From assembly GCA_030374805.1 (NCBI GenBank), contig JARGSG010000005.1, positions 372,001 to 436,000 of the forward strand: a stretch of DNA of 64,000 nt. The letters are read 5' to 3'. Shown here one piece after another: positions 52,865 to 62,615 of the stretch (positions are counted from its first letter, which is position 1; each line of letters opens with the position of its first letter). The position numbers were made by a program, and so were the translations under genes. Under the pieces are notes generated by a model. It was given only the letters and a program-made list of their open reading frames with translations, ran no database searches and was not told where the DNA came from. Source of the DNA: Gracilaria gracilis. Lineage: Eukaryota > Rhodophyta > Florideophyceae > Gracilariales > Gracilariaceae.

Positions 52865-53458
52865 TTAAAAATCCAAAGGGTTATCGGTCGCGTGAAGGTT
52901 AAGCGACTCGAAGATGTTGTTTACGACTTCCTCCGGCGCGTTGTTGTCGGAGTTCGTAGCTTCCTTTGGGGTTTCGTTGCCTTGGTCCTGTAAAGTTGTG
53001 TTGAAAAACGTACTTGCCTCTTCTGGCTCCGAATCGAAGGATTGGTCTAACTGTTCGCAGAGTTCGAATAGAACTTGCTTGAGGGCCTTGTTTTGGTTAT
53101 GGCCGAAGCGTTTCTTTTCGTAATATTGAACTCGACGAGCTGAGATATTCGCAAGATTGCGTGGGTGTTTGCAATGTCTTACGGTGTGGTTAGGTTCTTC
53201 GCAGTTGAAGCAGGTAACTTCCGATTTGGTTTGGGGCCTAGAAGATGACGACTGGACTGGGCGTCCGTATCGAGTGAAGAAGGTATCTTTGGGTTTCGGG
53301 AGAAAACTGGGTTTCGAGGACCTTTTTGAAGGGTTTTGTTCTTCTTCTTCGACTTGGAGTTGAGCGCAGGAGTCCAGTTGGGTGAGAAATTCCTGGTACG
53401 GAAGGCTGTCCGTATGTAGGCGATGTATGGCATCTCGGGCAAATCGATGTCCTACCAC
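52865..53458 (-). CDS. copia-2 nucleocapsid part of gag
   Basis: 197 codons with a basic Ser/Pro-rich region and a CCHC zinc knuckle (CFNCEEPNHTVRHC), then an acidic tail (EPEEASTFFNTTLQDQGNE). It binds genomic RNA. It is separated from the capsid ORF by about 100 bases with a frame break. Confidence 0.7.
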   Translation of the reverse strand: MVGHRFARDAIHRLHTDSLPYQEFLTQLDSCAQLQVEEEEQNPSKRSSKPSFLPKPKDTFFTRYGRPVQSSSSRPQTKSEVTCFNCEEPNHTVRHCKHPRNLANISARRVQYYEKKRFGHNQNKALKQVLFELCEQLDQSFDSEPEEASTFFNTTLQDQGNETPKEATNSDNNAPEEVVNNIFESLNLHATDNPLDF

Positions 53459-53557
53459 AGCCTTTCGGAGGTATGTGATCTTGTGTTGATCAGATCGGCT
53501 GTAGATAGGGCATTGTGGGGTAAGGGTGGCGATTTCTTCGTCCAGAAGGGTAAGGGC

Positions 53558-54388
53558 CTAGGGGACGGTAGTGGATTCTGACAGGAATTGGTCCAAGCGA
53601 AGGTTACTAATGACGTTTTCGGCACGTTTTTGGCGACTGACAGAATCGTAGATTGTCCTCATTTTAACGCATGCTTCGTCGAACGTTTTGGTGTTTGGGA
53701 GAACGTGTGTTAGAAAGTAACGTTTCGCCTTTCCCGTCAGAAAGTGTCGCATGAACTTCAGCCAGTAGGTCTCCGGAATTTCGTATTCCTCGGCCGTGGC
53801 GGTGAATTCGTCTACGTATTCCTGCCGACATTGACTGAGGTCTCCTGAGAACTTGTTGGAGTCGTTCTTGAATCTGGTTGAAATTTCTCGGGCGGCGTAC
53901 TTCCGTTCGAATGTCCTCGTAATGTTTGCTCCTGGTTGATTCGAACCTTGCTCCGACTCTGTGTTGCTTGCCCCACGGTTAGGGTTCGCGATCCTAGGAA
54001 GCGTATCAGTGGACGTGTGTGAAACTCCAGGGTGGGAGTCACTGTCCAATGCTTGCCGAAGTAGAATGATCCTGCCGAAGCATTCTTCAAGTTCACTTTC
54101 CGTGTCAAAAATTGTCACGGCCAAGTTGAACAGAAGATAGTTGGGTTCATGGGTTCGAATTTCGACATCTCGGTCTCGGAGGAAGTTGAGAAGTAGACGC
54201 ATAAGCGCGAAATTTGTAGAAATGTTGAAATCAAACAGAAGATCGGGGGGACAATCTGTTTTAAAGATATTCAAAAAATCCTGACCTCGGGCGTCCGGGT
54301 CAGTGAGGTCGTAACTACGAACGGTATCCGCCAATGTTTTTTGGGCAACATTGTGGAGATGGATATCGTTGTCAAATCTCTCAACCAT
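53558..54388 (-). CDS. copia-2 gag capsid
   Basis: ATG at 54388 (MVERFDNDIHLHNVAQKTLA), about 276 codons. A retrotransposon gag signature is present: FKNDSNKFSGDLSQCRQEYV, AEEYEIPETYWLKFMRHFL, TGKAKRYFLTHV (family: W......L.G.A..WF). The first half is helical with no further domain that I recognise. It builds the particle shell. Confidence 0.75.
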   Translation of the reverse strand: MVERFDNDIHLHNVAQKTLADTVRSYDLTDPDARGQDFLNIFKTDCPPDLLFDFNISTNFALMRLLLNFLRDRDVEIRTHEPNYLLFNLAVTIFDTESELEECFGRIILLRQALDSDSHPGVSHTSTDTLPRIANPNRGASNTESEQGSNQPGANITRTFERKYAAREISTRFKNDSNKFSGDLSQCRQEYVDEFTATAEEYEIPETYWLKFMRHFLTGKAKRYFLTHVLPNTKTFDEACVKMRTIYDSVSRQKRAENVISNLRLDQFLSESTTVP

Positions 54389-54464
54389 AGTGTTAAAAAA
54401 AAATATGCCCAAGCAAATGAGGGGGTTACGCAGAAGTTCTTTGTTTAACTAGCAAGAAGTCAAT

Positions 54465-55293
54465 CTAATTTAAGAAGCGGTTGTCTTGAGACGAAAGCAC
54501 TTTATGGTGAGCTTTGTTTTGAAGATGGCTCTCCAGATGGCGGTGGGAATCAAAGTCGCGATTGCACACGTTGCAGCGTGGCGGCGTACGCTTGTTGTCC
54601 ACGTTGCGACGGTGCGCCTTACTGTTGTTGTGTGCACGCCAGGTGGTATCGGAATTGCTGTACACGTCACACAGTTTGCAGTGACGTGTGAAGCAATTTT
54701 TTTGCTTAGCAATTTTTGCTGTCTATTGGCGCTGAGTTTTTTCCTTGCGGACCGAAAGGACTTTCAGTCTTGCCTTCTCGCCACGTTGGACCCGTGGCAC
54801 AGCTATTGGATCCGGGTGGGGTGGTGTGGTAGAAGAGCCTGGGCGAGATGGCGCCAAACTTTGGCTTCCGGCGATGTTGGTCGGTGCAGAGGAACTCGAC
54901 GGACGCGCTTCGGAGCGCAATCCAGTCGAGTGGCGGTTTGGAACGGGGGATGCCGGGACGCGAGGCGGTGCGCGGTCCTCTCGGAGCGGGACTAGTGGCG
55001 GAAGCTGCCGAGGGACGCGGTGCGGAGCGCGGTCCGGTCGGGGCGGCAGCGAGATATTCTAAGGTCGATGGGGGCGGGTTACCGCAGTGTTTGGGTGCGG
55101 CACGGGTGCGGTGCTGACGGGCGCGGGTGCCCGACGCAGCGCGTCCGCGTGGTTCAGTAACCTTGGGTTTGGTAGCCGCAGTGGTCGGCGGGATCTGCTC
55201 CGTGTCTACGTGGGTGACGTCTTCAACGACGACCCCGAGGTGCACGGGCACATTTTGTCCACGTCGGCCACGTATGCGTGTTGTGGTCGGCAA
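54465..55293 (-). CDS. Additional copia-2 ORF: basic/proline-rich protein with two U1-type zinc fingers
   Basis: Located between the 5' LTR and gag, same strand. The first frame (ATG at 55293, to 54706) is rich in Pro, Arg, Ala and Thr (ARQHRTRAAPKHCGNPPPST). After a one-frame change near 54720 a Cys/His region follows: CKLCDVYSNSDTTWRAHNNS followed by KAH, then CNVCNRDFDSHRHLESHLQN followed by KAHH. Both are C-x2-C-x12-H-x5-H fingers of the U1/dsRNA-binding (JAZ) type. It ends at 54465. Copia elements do not normally have such a gene. It might bind RNA or DNA of the element, or be a captured host gene. The one-frame change may be a mutation, an intron or a programmed shift. Confidence 0.55.
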
Positions 55294-55561
55294 GATGACT
55301 GCACCGAAAAATAAAAGGATAAGTTTATTTCCTGGTGCTGTGCCTCAGCCAATTTTGGCAAATTTAGACAGAAATTTATCCCCAGTTTGGGGTACTCTAC
55401 TTACAGAAATAGAATTATTTCTATTCTAAGACACTTAGATTAAGATTTACTGGTCTCAAGACCCACTTAATCTAGAAGAAATGGAATAAAAATATAAATT
55501 AAAATCTAAATTAAAGAGTTAGTAAACATACCTTGTTTTTCCATGTTACCTAGTTCGCGAA

Positions 55562-56473
55562 TGTGGTAAAATAGGAGTGTAAGTGCGCGCGGGGGAGGAA
55601 ACGCCAGAGGAAGAATTAAAGTAGAAAGTGTAGTTGATAATAAGGATGATGAACCGAGGAGAAGTTGCACTCCTCGGTTGAACCTGCTTTTATAGACATT
55701 GCGCGTTTTATGAATGGGAAACGCGCAATGCATTCAACTATCTACACCCAGTAACCGCAATTAAAGTGGGTGCACAATTAATGTGGTAACATAAATAACG
55801 TGGACTTACAAAGCCCACATTATTTGCTGTGCAGGACCTTCTGGCTGTCGTCTAAATTAATGTGGGTTTTCACTATAACGTGCGCAGAAATGAAGCAAGA
55901 ACGTCGAAAGTACTGCTTGCCAGTTCTTTATTTATGTGATTTCAATCGAATACTCTCTAAGCTTCAAGTTATAGTCTTTAAGAACCTCAGCTTTGTCTTT
56001 TTCACTGGTTTTCACGAGCGGGTTTTGAACAACATTAGCAACATCATCTTCGTTATTATGCACGGGTAATACAGCACACTATACAGCGCATAAACATAGC
56101 AGCTCTACTGGTTCTTAATGCGCTCTATTCAAATATTAAATTGTTACTCATGCTAAAAAGCAACAAATTTCAACGTAATGTACCGAAAGAGTGGGTCTCA
56201 GACCCACACTAATTAAATCCAAAATAAATAATGTGGGCCACACTATATGATTTTAAACCATATTTAATGTTGTACACTTGATAGTGTGGTCCACATTAAT
56301 ATAGGTTTCTGAGCTCCAGAAATCCGTACCTTAAATAGTGTAGCCCACATTAAATGCAGTTACTGGGTGTAGAAGGCCACGCACCTGTCAGTCCGACAGT
56401 TGCGTGGCCACACAGCTTCATTTAATTATCAGACTCCCGACGTGGAGGCTGATAATTTGCACTTGTTTTCACA
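55562..56473 (-). repeat. 5' LTR of copia-2, enlarged by a MITE
   Basis: The same 285 bases as 49405-49689 once 55745-56371 is removed. The long palindrome has one mismatch in this copy. Confidence 0.95.
55745..56369. mobile_element. 625-bp MITE with TA target duplication
   Basis: Ends CACCCAGTAACCGCAATTAA and its near-exact inverse (two differences in 20), flanked by TA on both sides (55743-55744, 56370-56371). The sister LTR has a single TA at this point. The interior is AT-rich with repeated CCCACATTAA/TTAATGTGGG motifs and no transposase. The TA duplication suggests a Tc1/mariner-type or related transposase acting in trans. Confidence 0.9.
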
Positions 56474-56805
56474 TCTAGCACGTGATTTTTCAAGCGATAT
56501 GTAAGCCTTCTGTACGTACTCAAATGCTCCAACGTTGCTTCTTTGTACCTGACATAGACGAGAAAATGGCAAATATATGTTTTCATAAAAATGTATATGA
56601 CTAGAGTTTCAAACTCAGATTAATACATAGCTACCAAGATCTACCGTAGGCCTTATAAACGATACACATTCATTTGAATTCTGGTCTAAAAAACATCAAA
56701 TTTATGTTATAATACCTTGTGCTTTTATGCAAAAAAGTGCTTAAAAACATTCTAACAGAGGCCAAAATTTTGTGTTCGAGGGGAATTTTATAAATCTGTT
56801 TTTTT

Positions 56806-57211
56806 CACGGGCGTATTTCTGACTACTGATTTTTTGGGTTTAAAGTCAAATAGTTAAGCATATTTGGCGGTAGTCAGTCAAAGTAGTCAAAAAGTAGTCA
56901 CTTTTAAGTATTTACCATATTTTAAACGTGGTTTTTTGTGTTATACAATGTAATAGTAGTTTAGGACAATAACGGGATTCCTCTGAAGCCACATTGACAC
57001 TGAACCAATTGCTACAGAGTCATTGTTTGAACAAAAATCGTTCTACTCACTATCCGGCTTCCGACTAAATTTTAATTTGTGTAGCTTTGAAAGTAAATTA
57101 AGCTCTTATGTACACTCTGACTACTTTAACTAACTACTCAAACGATGAAGTCAGTCAGCCATAGTCATGTGCTTTTTCCATGGTAGTCAGTCAGTCAAAA
57201 ATACGGGCCTG
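56806..57211. mobile_element. ~406-bp hAT-like MITE
   Basis: The left end CACGGGCGTATTTCTGACT and the reverse of the right end CAGGCCCGTATTTTTGACT match over about 19 bases with a few differences. Flanking octamers GTTTTTTT and GTTTTCCT agree at six of eight positions. Many GTAGTCA/TGACTAC motifs lie just inside both ends, as is usual for hAT subterminal repeats. Confidence 0.5.
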
Positions 57212-58630
57212 GTTTTCCTACTTCTGTAGGCATTGTACTGTACATTTTGTATGTAGCTAATCAACCTGTGAAGTCTGAAACTTTTCCAAAAGTATGCCAT
57301 AATAGTTTTTTTTATTTTGTAGTAATCTCTACTTATCAATGTCACTGATGGCTTAATTGTTGGCCGTAAGCATGCACAACCTACAGCAACTTAATCCGCC
57401 AATGACAAATGTACACAGTATGGCCACTAAAAAAATAACTCTTCTTCTCACAACTGAGCGTAACGATTAAAAGCATCTTTCCTAATAAACTTATAATGAT
57501 GTAGAGAATTGTCAACAAACTGCATTTCCCGCATTCTCCAGCGGTCCTACACGCTAGAAAGTTTTGAGTAGAAACCCGGCAATTAACACGCCTACATCAA
57601 AACCGTCGCTTGGGACCAAAGAGTTGGTTCGACGTTTTCCAACGTCTGTCTCTCCACCATTTCTTATCCATTTTGTCTCATCTTTAGTGCATCGGGAAGG
57701 TTTTTGTCTCCGCTTTCAAGCGATGCTAGACGCGTCACTGGGTGACCTCCATCACACTCAATATGTTCGACTGCACGCATATCCCCAAAACACCACAAAT
57801 TCGCATAAAACTCAAGACAGTAAATCTCATACACATGTCAGATTCTGTACTACTTTTTGCCTGAGACATCCCACACAATGTCCTTCAGACTTCTTAACGC
57901 AGGCTTGGAGTCCGTCTAGACAATATTGTACTTTCCCTGGAACGTTAGCGGCCGTTGTAATAGTCAAGAAACGCATTCTGGCAAGTGTACTGATTGGTAT
58001 CAGGGTTTGCGGATGATGTTACTCGTCATTTAGAGAGTTGTTGTGGTTTAATGGGTCATATGAATCTGGTGTCTACATGTGCATTCGGTGTTATGAAGAG
58101 TCTTGCTGTGTCTTACGAACAATTGGAGAATTGTCGTCATAAGTTCTCATGGTATCCGATGTAGCTTGTAGGTCGTCAGGGAGGAGCTGGCCGACTTGGC
58201 GAAAAATAGGGGTGCAAGGCACCAGATATGAAAAGACACATTAAAAATTTACAGACACATTTGCTGTAGGCGTGTTAGCTCAGTATGCTGAGCAGTGCTA
58301 AACCAATTCTGGCAAATTCACAATGAAGAGAGACTACAATTGTGCTGTTGTGCTCCGATTAGCTCGAGTTCAAGACCCAAATTCAACGGCACAGCGACAA
58401 GATTTGACACAGACCCAGAGCTTGGAATCGTTGGTCCAACGATTTCGTAGGAGGCTAACCTGAACCGAACCCTAAATGTACTCAAGAGCTTCAGCTGACG
58501 TGTGATTTCTCTGACTCAGAAGACAGACATATCGTGTTTAAACTCTGCCTCAAATATCTCAACAAATCGCTACGGACCGTAGATACTGTAGGGTTGAACC
58601 TGATCAGGCAGATCAGGTCCAATGCTGGAA

Positions 58631-58669
58631 GTTTCAGGGTCCAATGCTGGAAGCATAGGACCCTGAAAC
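58631..58669 (+). promoter_or_regulatory. Inverted repeat just upstream of the TATA box
   Basis: GTTTCAGGGTCC and GGACCCTGAAAC are exact inverse 12-mers 15 bases apart. A 16-base direct repeat (GGTCCAATGCTGGAAG) occurs twice between about 58616 and 58654. It could bind a dimeric regulator. Confidence 0.45.
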
Positions 58670-58674
58670 ACTGA

Positions 58675-58680
58675 TATAAA
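58675..58680 (+). promoter_or_regulatory. TATA box of the beta-propeller gene
   Basis: TATAAA, 75 bases before the ATG at 58750. Confidence 0.6.
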
Positions 58681-58749
58681 GTGATGTTCGTGCGCCTTCT
58701 TGAAAAGCCCTGACCTGCAGCCGGTTCTCACACAAACTACCATCAAACC

Positions 58750-60045
58750 ATGGCATTGGTTCACGTCCCATTGTTCTTCACCGCTTTGCTAACGACTTGC
58801 CTACTCCTATGTGTGGAGGGAGACCAAAAGTACCGATCACCGGTAGCCATCTTACCCCCGGAATTCGTAGGAGGTGTGTACGCCATGTCCAATGATGTTA
58901 CCGAGAACACAATGATTGTTTATGCGCGTCGCAGTAATGGTACGCTCGTATTGCTAGATCCTGCTTTGAAGACGGGGGGAACCGGCGCATTCTTCCCTCC
59001 GAGCATGGGTACCAACCCGCTGTTTTCGGCGTTCTCCGTTATTATCACAGATGACAACCGATTCGTACTGGCTGTTAATGCTGGCAGCAGCTCGGTTTCA
59101 GTCTTTAAAGTGCTCCGCGACTTCTCTCTTCGTCTTGTGCATGTACAACCCGTTGATGCGTTCGCACCAAGCTCTATTGCTATCAAGGGAAGGCTGGTCT
59201 ATGTTGCAAGTGCCGACGCAGACGGTGAGTTTGATGATCCCTTCTTTCTGGAAGGAGTTCTGGAAGGATTTGTTCTGACTGGCTCCGGGAAACTGGTCCC
59301 CATCCCGTGGAGTCGCCGAGAACTCACTTTCAGGCCATCTACGATCCAATTTTCGCCTGATGGTCGCTTTTTGGTTGTGTCTGACACATTTTCTAGTGCC
59401 ACCGCTGTCGCAACTGGTAGTTTTAACGAGATCGTGGTCTTCCGTGTGACGGGTTTCTTTGGCTTCCTCAGTTTGAGTCCCGTGTCTGAAGCAGTATCAA
59501 CAGAACTGGGCAATCCGGAAGGTCGCAATCTCCCGACAGCATTTGGTTTCGAAATTGTTAAGTCTGGAGGCGTGCAGTATGTGGTTGTTCCAGAGGTCCG
59601 GAATTTTCCAAGTGCCGAAGGCATAATGCCCATGAACACAACTTCTTCTATCTCTACGTGGCGCCTTGGCTCCGATGGGAGTCTGTCCCCAGTGCAACTC
59701 GACTTGCTCATCGGATCATCTGTGACAATGGGGCAAAATGCATCTTGTTGGATTGAGTTCTCGGCTGACATGGATAACTTTTGGACGTCTAATACCTTCT
59801 CCGCGTCTGTGTCTGCTTTCTCATTCGCAAATGGGATTTCTACTCTTGAAGAAGAAGTTGCCGCAACTGGGCCAGGTCCCGTTGACCTATGGCGATCCAA
59901 AGATGGCAAATTCTTGTATCAACTGTTTTCCGGAGCTGTTGGGGCTTACGAGATATCAGAGGCGGGGTCTGGAGCAGGCCTTACGTTAATCCAGCTACCG
60001 ATGAATGTTCCTGAAATGAATCCTCAGGGAATCGTTGCGTTCTAA
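58750..60045 (+). CDS. Secreted seven-bladed beta-propeller protein, lactonase/YVTN-like
   Basis: 431 codons, ATG in context AACCATGG. Residues 1-24 are a signal peptide (PLFFTALLTTCLLLCVEG). The rest is built of repeats typical of 6-phosphogluconolactonase/YVTN beta-propellers: GGVYAMSNDV..NTMIVYAR, FVLAVNAGSSSVSVFKV, GRLVYVASADADGEFDD, STIQFSPDGRFLVVSDTFSS, GSLSPVQLDL and DLWRSKDGKFLYQLFSGAVG. Each blade has a predicted-value..display..source pattern. There are few cysteines and N-glycosylation sites (NGT, NTT, NAS) fit the secretory path. The true substrate is unknown; the fold is clear, but lactonase activity is not shown. Uninterrupted, with a TATA box and a possible operator upstream, so probably an active gene. 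Confidence 0.75.
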   Translation: MALVHVPLFFTALLTTCLLLCVEGDQKYRSPVAILPPEFVGGVYAMSNDVTENTMIVYARRSNGTLVLLDPALKTGGTGAFFPPSMGTNPLFSAFSVIITDDNRFVLAVNAGSSSVSVFKVLRDFSLRLVHVQPVDAFAPSSIAIKGRLVYVASADADGEFDDPFFLEGVLEGFVLTGSGKLVPIPWSRRELTFRPSTIQFSPDGRFLVVSDTFSSATAVATGSFNEIVVFRVTGFFGFLSLSPVSEAVSTELGNPEGRNLPTAFGFEIVKSGGVQYVVVPEVRNFPSAEGIMPMNTTSSISTWRLGSDGSLSPVQLDLLIGSSVTMGQNASCWIEFSADMDNFWTSNTFSASVSAFSFANGISTLEEEVAATGPGPVDLWRSKDGKFLYQLFSGAVGAYEISEAGSGAGLTLIQLPMNVPEMNPQGIVAF

Positions 60046-60765
60046 CACCGCCGACTTCAAATTCTCGTGGAATGCGCTTGTCTCTATGGATCCTCGGTTA
60101 CTTGCCGTGACGTGCGTGACGTCCATGAGGAGGATGGCCGATGACGTAAGCGCGACATCCCAAAATCATATCTTGCCTCACTTTACATCAGTTTACGTCC
60201 ACGATATATTACATACATTTCAGAATATAAATTCAATTTGTGTTATAGCTTAGCAAGAATGTTACATTTTTGCATTACCATGTATATCCAAAATTAGAAC
60301 AAATGCGTTTCTTTCAAAGTAGAATTTGCGTATCAAAGCAGAATTAGATATTAATAAATGTTGGTTTATAATAATTCAATTGGCTGTAAATCAAAGCATC
60401 GCGGAATAAAGATTCTGAGGTAAAATTTGGTATATCAAGTTCTTAGAATCCAAAGACGGTTTCGGCTTCTTGTTTGCTCATACTGAAGCAATAGTGTAGA
60501 AGAGCTCAAGGAGTTTTACCAATTTTCGTTTTGTAAAAGCGTACTGGGGAAAGCGTGCTTAACAAAGCTCTGATTTGTATATTCAAAAACACTCTTACTC
60601 ACACCCGTACGATGACATGGGAAACAAGAAAGTGCAAAGAGGCAGAATAGGACAGCGTAGGATAGTTCAAATCTCTTCACACCGGCGACTCGGAAGAGAA
60701 TATGAGTGCAAAAACTTTGACGCCCCAAAACTGACCAATACCAAAATGGCTGTCCGAGTCTATTT
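60046..60765. other. Convergent intergenic region
   Basis: AT-rich, between the 3' ends of the two genes. AATAAA-like signals near 60353 (TTAATAAATG) and 60405 (GGAATAAAG). Nothing else seen. Confidence 0.4.
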
Positions 60766-61629
60766 TCATGCCATCTGATAGCTTCGAACGTAGAACACCT
60801 GCCAAGAATTCGGTAGTTTCTTCGCTCCATACTCTCCTGGTTCTCCAAACCAATTAGGGAACACCTCAGAGTCCAGCTGCAAGCACAACGGTTTGTGGAA
60901 GTCGTGGTTTGGAAGTCGACGTACTTCACGATCGTTCAGGTACCACACCAGCACATCAGGCTTCCAAAGGAAGCCCACTTTGATGATTTCCTTGCTCAAA
61001 TCGCGTCCCACATTGATCTTCAATGGGTTGGATCGCTCGTGTTCTCGGTTTGCTCCAGAGTACACAATGGTGTTCATGTTGAACTTGTTCTTGAACGGTA
61101 CGCGAGACTTGTCGTAGATGTCGTAGTTCTTACCGGAGGTGGAGTACTCGAACACGTCAATCTCGGTGTCGCGGTCGTCGATAAACCAGAATGCGGAGCT
61201 GACGTTACTGTCCATGAGCTTGCATGCGATCTCATAGTAACCGTAGGTGCGTTTCTCAGCGGTTCGAATGAAACTAGTGGCGTATTTCCAACTGTTTCCG
61301 TCCAGACGACGTCCCATCTTCCTGCGATCGTTGGGCGTCGGTGTTCTCTCCTCAGACTGCAACCACAAGCGATTGTCACGCACGTACACGTTGTCCTCTG
61401 AGAAGAAACTCGGGTGCCTTCCTTGCCAAAGCGGGTTATACCGCACCCATTTGTTATTGTAGTACCAGTTCTCGGTGGGGTAAGCATCAAATTCATCGGA
61501 CATTCTCCAGTCCTTGACCCACTTCATGTTACGCGGCACCTCTTGTTGGAGGTAGTAGGGGAGAGGAGTATCGTGGCGGGTTTTGGAGGGGTTGTAGTTG
61601 AGAGCGGGGACATCTTTGTAGAGAGTCAT
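60766..61629 (-). CDS. GH16 glycoside hydrolase, agarase/carrageenase-like
   Basis: 287 codons with an ATG at 61629. The catalytic signature is E156-I-D158-V-F-E161 in DRDTEIDVFEYSTSGKNYD, the beta-bulge form (ExDxxE) of family 16, found in agarases, carrageenases and laminarinases. Preceding SAFWFID supplies the sugar-stacking Trp. Other fold marks: WVKDWRMSDEFDAYPTENWY at the start, YGYYEIACKLMDSNVSSAFW, FHKPLCLQLDSEVFPNWFGE and WQVFYVRSYQ at the end. Substrates are probably sulfated or methylated galactans of the wall, so the role would be cell-wall remodelling; this is inference. There is no signal peptide, so it is either cytosolic, unconventionally secreted, or the start is incomplete. 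TGA stop, no frame breaks. Confidence 0.85.
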   Translation of the reverse strand: MTLYKDVPALNYNPSKTRHDTPLPYYLQQEVPRNMKWVKDWRMSDEFDAYPTENWYYNNKWVRYNPLWQGRHPSFFSEDNVYVRDNRLWLQSEERTPTPNDRRKMGRRLDGNSWKYATSFIRTAEKRTYGYYEIACKLMDSNVSSAFWFIDDRDTEIDVFEYSTSGKNYDIYDKSRVPFKNKFNMNTIVYSGANREHERSNPLKINVGRDLSKEIIKVGFLWKPDVLVWYLNDREVRRLPNHDFHKPLCLQLDSEVFPNWFGEPGEYGAKKLPNSWQVFYVRSYQMA

Positions 61630-61757
61630 TTTCTGAAGGGTTGGGATGTGGGATTGAAGTGCGGGGTACAGTTGAGGAGTGCAGGGAGGCGAGTTGCTTC
61701 AGTTAGTGATTTGGTTGACGGTGGGGCAGGAAGAGAAGCGTAGGTGGGGATGAAGCA

Positions 61758-61766
61758 TATTTTATA
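61758..61766 (-). promoter_or_regulatory. TATA box of the GH16 gene
   Basis: TATAAAATA on the minus strand, about 130 bases before the ATG at 61629. Confidence 0.5.
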
Positions 61767-62258
61767 CAGAAAGCTTGGGAGACGAACTTCTGCCAGAAGC
61801 AATAGGAGCTGTCTATGACAAAAGCTGTCACGCGAGAAGGTACTGAACGGTAACAGTGAGAGTATGTGGATGCCAGATATGAATGAAAACAATGACCATG
61901 AAGCTCCAGAATCATACGTTCGTACCGCTTTGATTCTGTACGGTTATGGGGAGAGCAACACATCAGCTGCAGAAACGTCGTGCACTTGGACCAGATGCGG
62001 CGAATATGTTTCGAGCGCAAAACGTTTCGTTGGCTTTCACGGGCCGCATAGTAGAGATGACGTAGGATTTATGAGACATTATGTTGTTTCATTTCGTGCA
62101 AAAGAAGAGGAAGAGGACTGTGGAAAAAGAAATGATGCCCTTCAGGTATCTAGCTCGTCGTGAGTCCATGTGCCGCAGCACTGGCGGACAGATGCAAGTG
62201 AGGACGAATGATGATGATGACTTTATTTAAAGCGTAGCAAGGGGGCCTTAACAACGTG
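61767..62258. other. Intergenic, nothing recognised
   Basis: Only short frames; a GA-rich run (AAAGAAGAGGAAGAGGA) near 62101. Confidence 0.35.
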
Positions 62259-62615
62259 TCAGACCGGTGTCGGCAGTAAGCGCCTCTGGTTTACAGCAGC
62301 GGCTGTGTATTGGAGAACGGTTCGCTCCAAGCGGAGCAGGACAGAATTGTATTCCAACGATGGGTTTGTACCCCGAAGCGTGCTGGTGAACTCGGCGAGC
62401 TCACGTACGAAGGCTTTTCCGTCTTGCCCTACGCCGCCGTGGATGTCAAACCCAAACGGGGAGAGGCGCACATTATTGGCTTGGCATAGTTGCTGGTACT
62501 TGATTCTCTTTGCTTTCTCGAACGATGCGAGTCTCAAGAATGACGAGGCACGAATGGGTGGTTGGCTTCGCCCAGACTCTCTGATCGCGCGACAGCCGGC
62601 CACGTTGAGGTCCAT
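62259..62615 (-). pseudogene. C-terminal relic of a transposon reverse-transcriptase ORF
   Basis: The frame reads RLASFEKAKRIKYQQLCQAN, NVRLSPFGFDIHGGVGQDGK, then AFVRELAEF. The pattern K..KY..LC...V.F.PF..D..GG.G is the usual end of non-LTR-type RT polyproteins in plants, algae and fungi, where a nuclease-like tail closes the ORF. Only this tail is present; upstream sequence on the minus strand shows no RT. Family assignment is tentative. Confidence 0.45.

Larger units (their letters stand above)
49405..56473 (-). mobile_element. Ty1/copia-type LTR retrotransposon (copia-2)
   Basis: Direct 285-bp LTRs (49405-49689 and 55562-56473, the latter enlarged by a 627-bp insertion) start TGTG and end CACA. 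The element is flanked by the same five bases, TCTAG, at 49400-49404 and 56474-56478. Order on minus: 5' LTR (right), zinc-finger ORF, gag, knuckle, protease, integrase, RT/RNase H, 3' LTR (left). The LTRs differ at roughly one base in ten by eye. Confidence 0.95.
56474..58749. other. Long AT-rich intergenic region with one MITE
   Basis: Apart from the MITE at 56806-57211 I see no gene. A 150-codon frame at 57564-58016 has unusual Thr/His/Ser-rich composition and no family similarity that I recognise. A tRNA D-arm-like sequence near 58270 lacks a matching 3' half. Confidence 0.4.

Noticed and set aside
55800-56069. 89-codon frame inside the MITE
   Set aside because: Lies in a non-autonomous AT-rich element, with no protein-like conservation.
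57564-58016. 150-codon frame
   Set aside because: Odd composition, no family, no promoter signal; not called as a gene.
58267-58400. D-arm-like TTAGCTCAGTATGCTGAGC with a later GAGTTCAA, resembling an intron-containing tRNA
   Set aside because: No matching acceptor ends and no proper T-stem.
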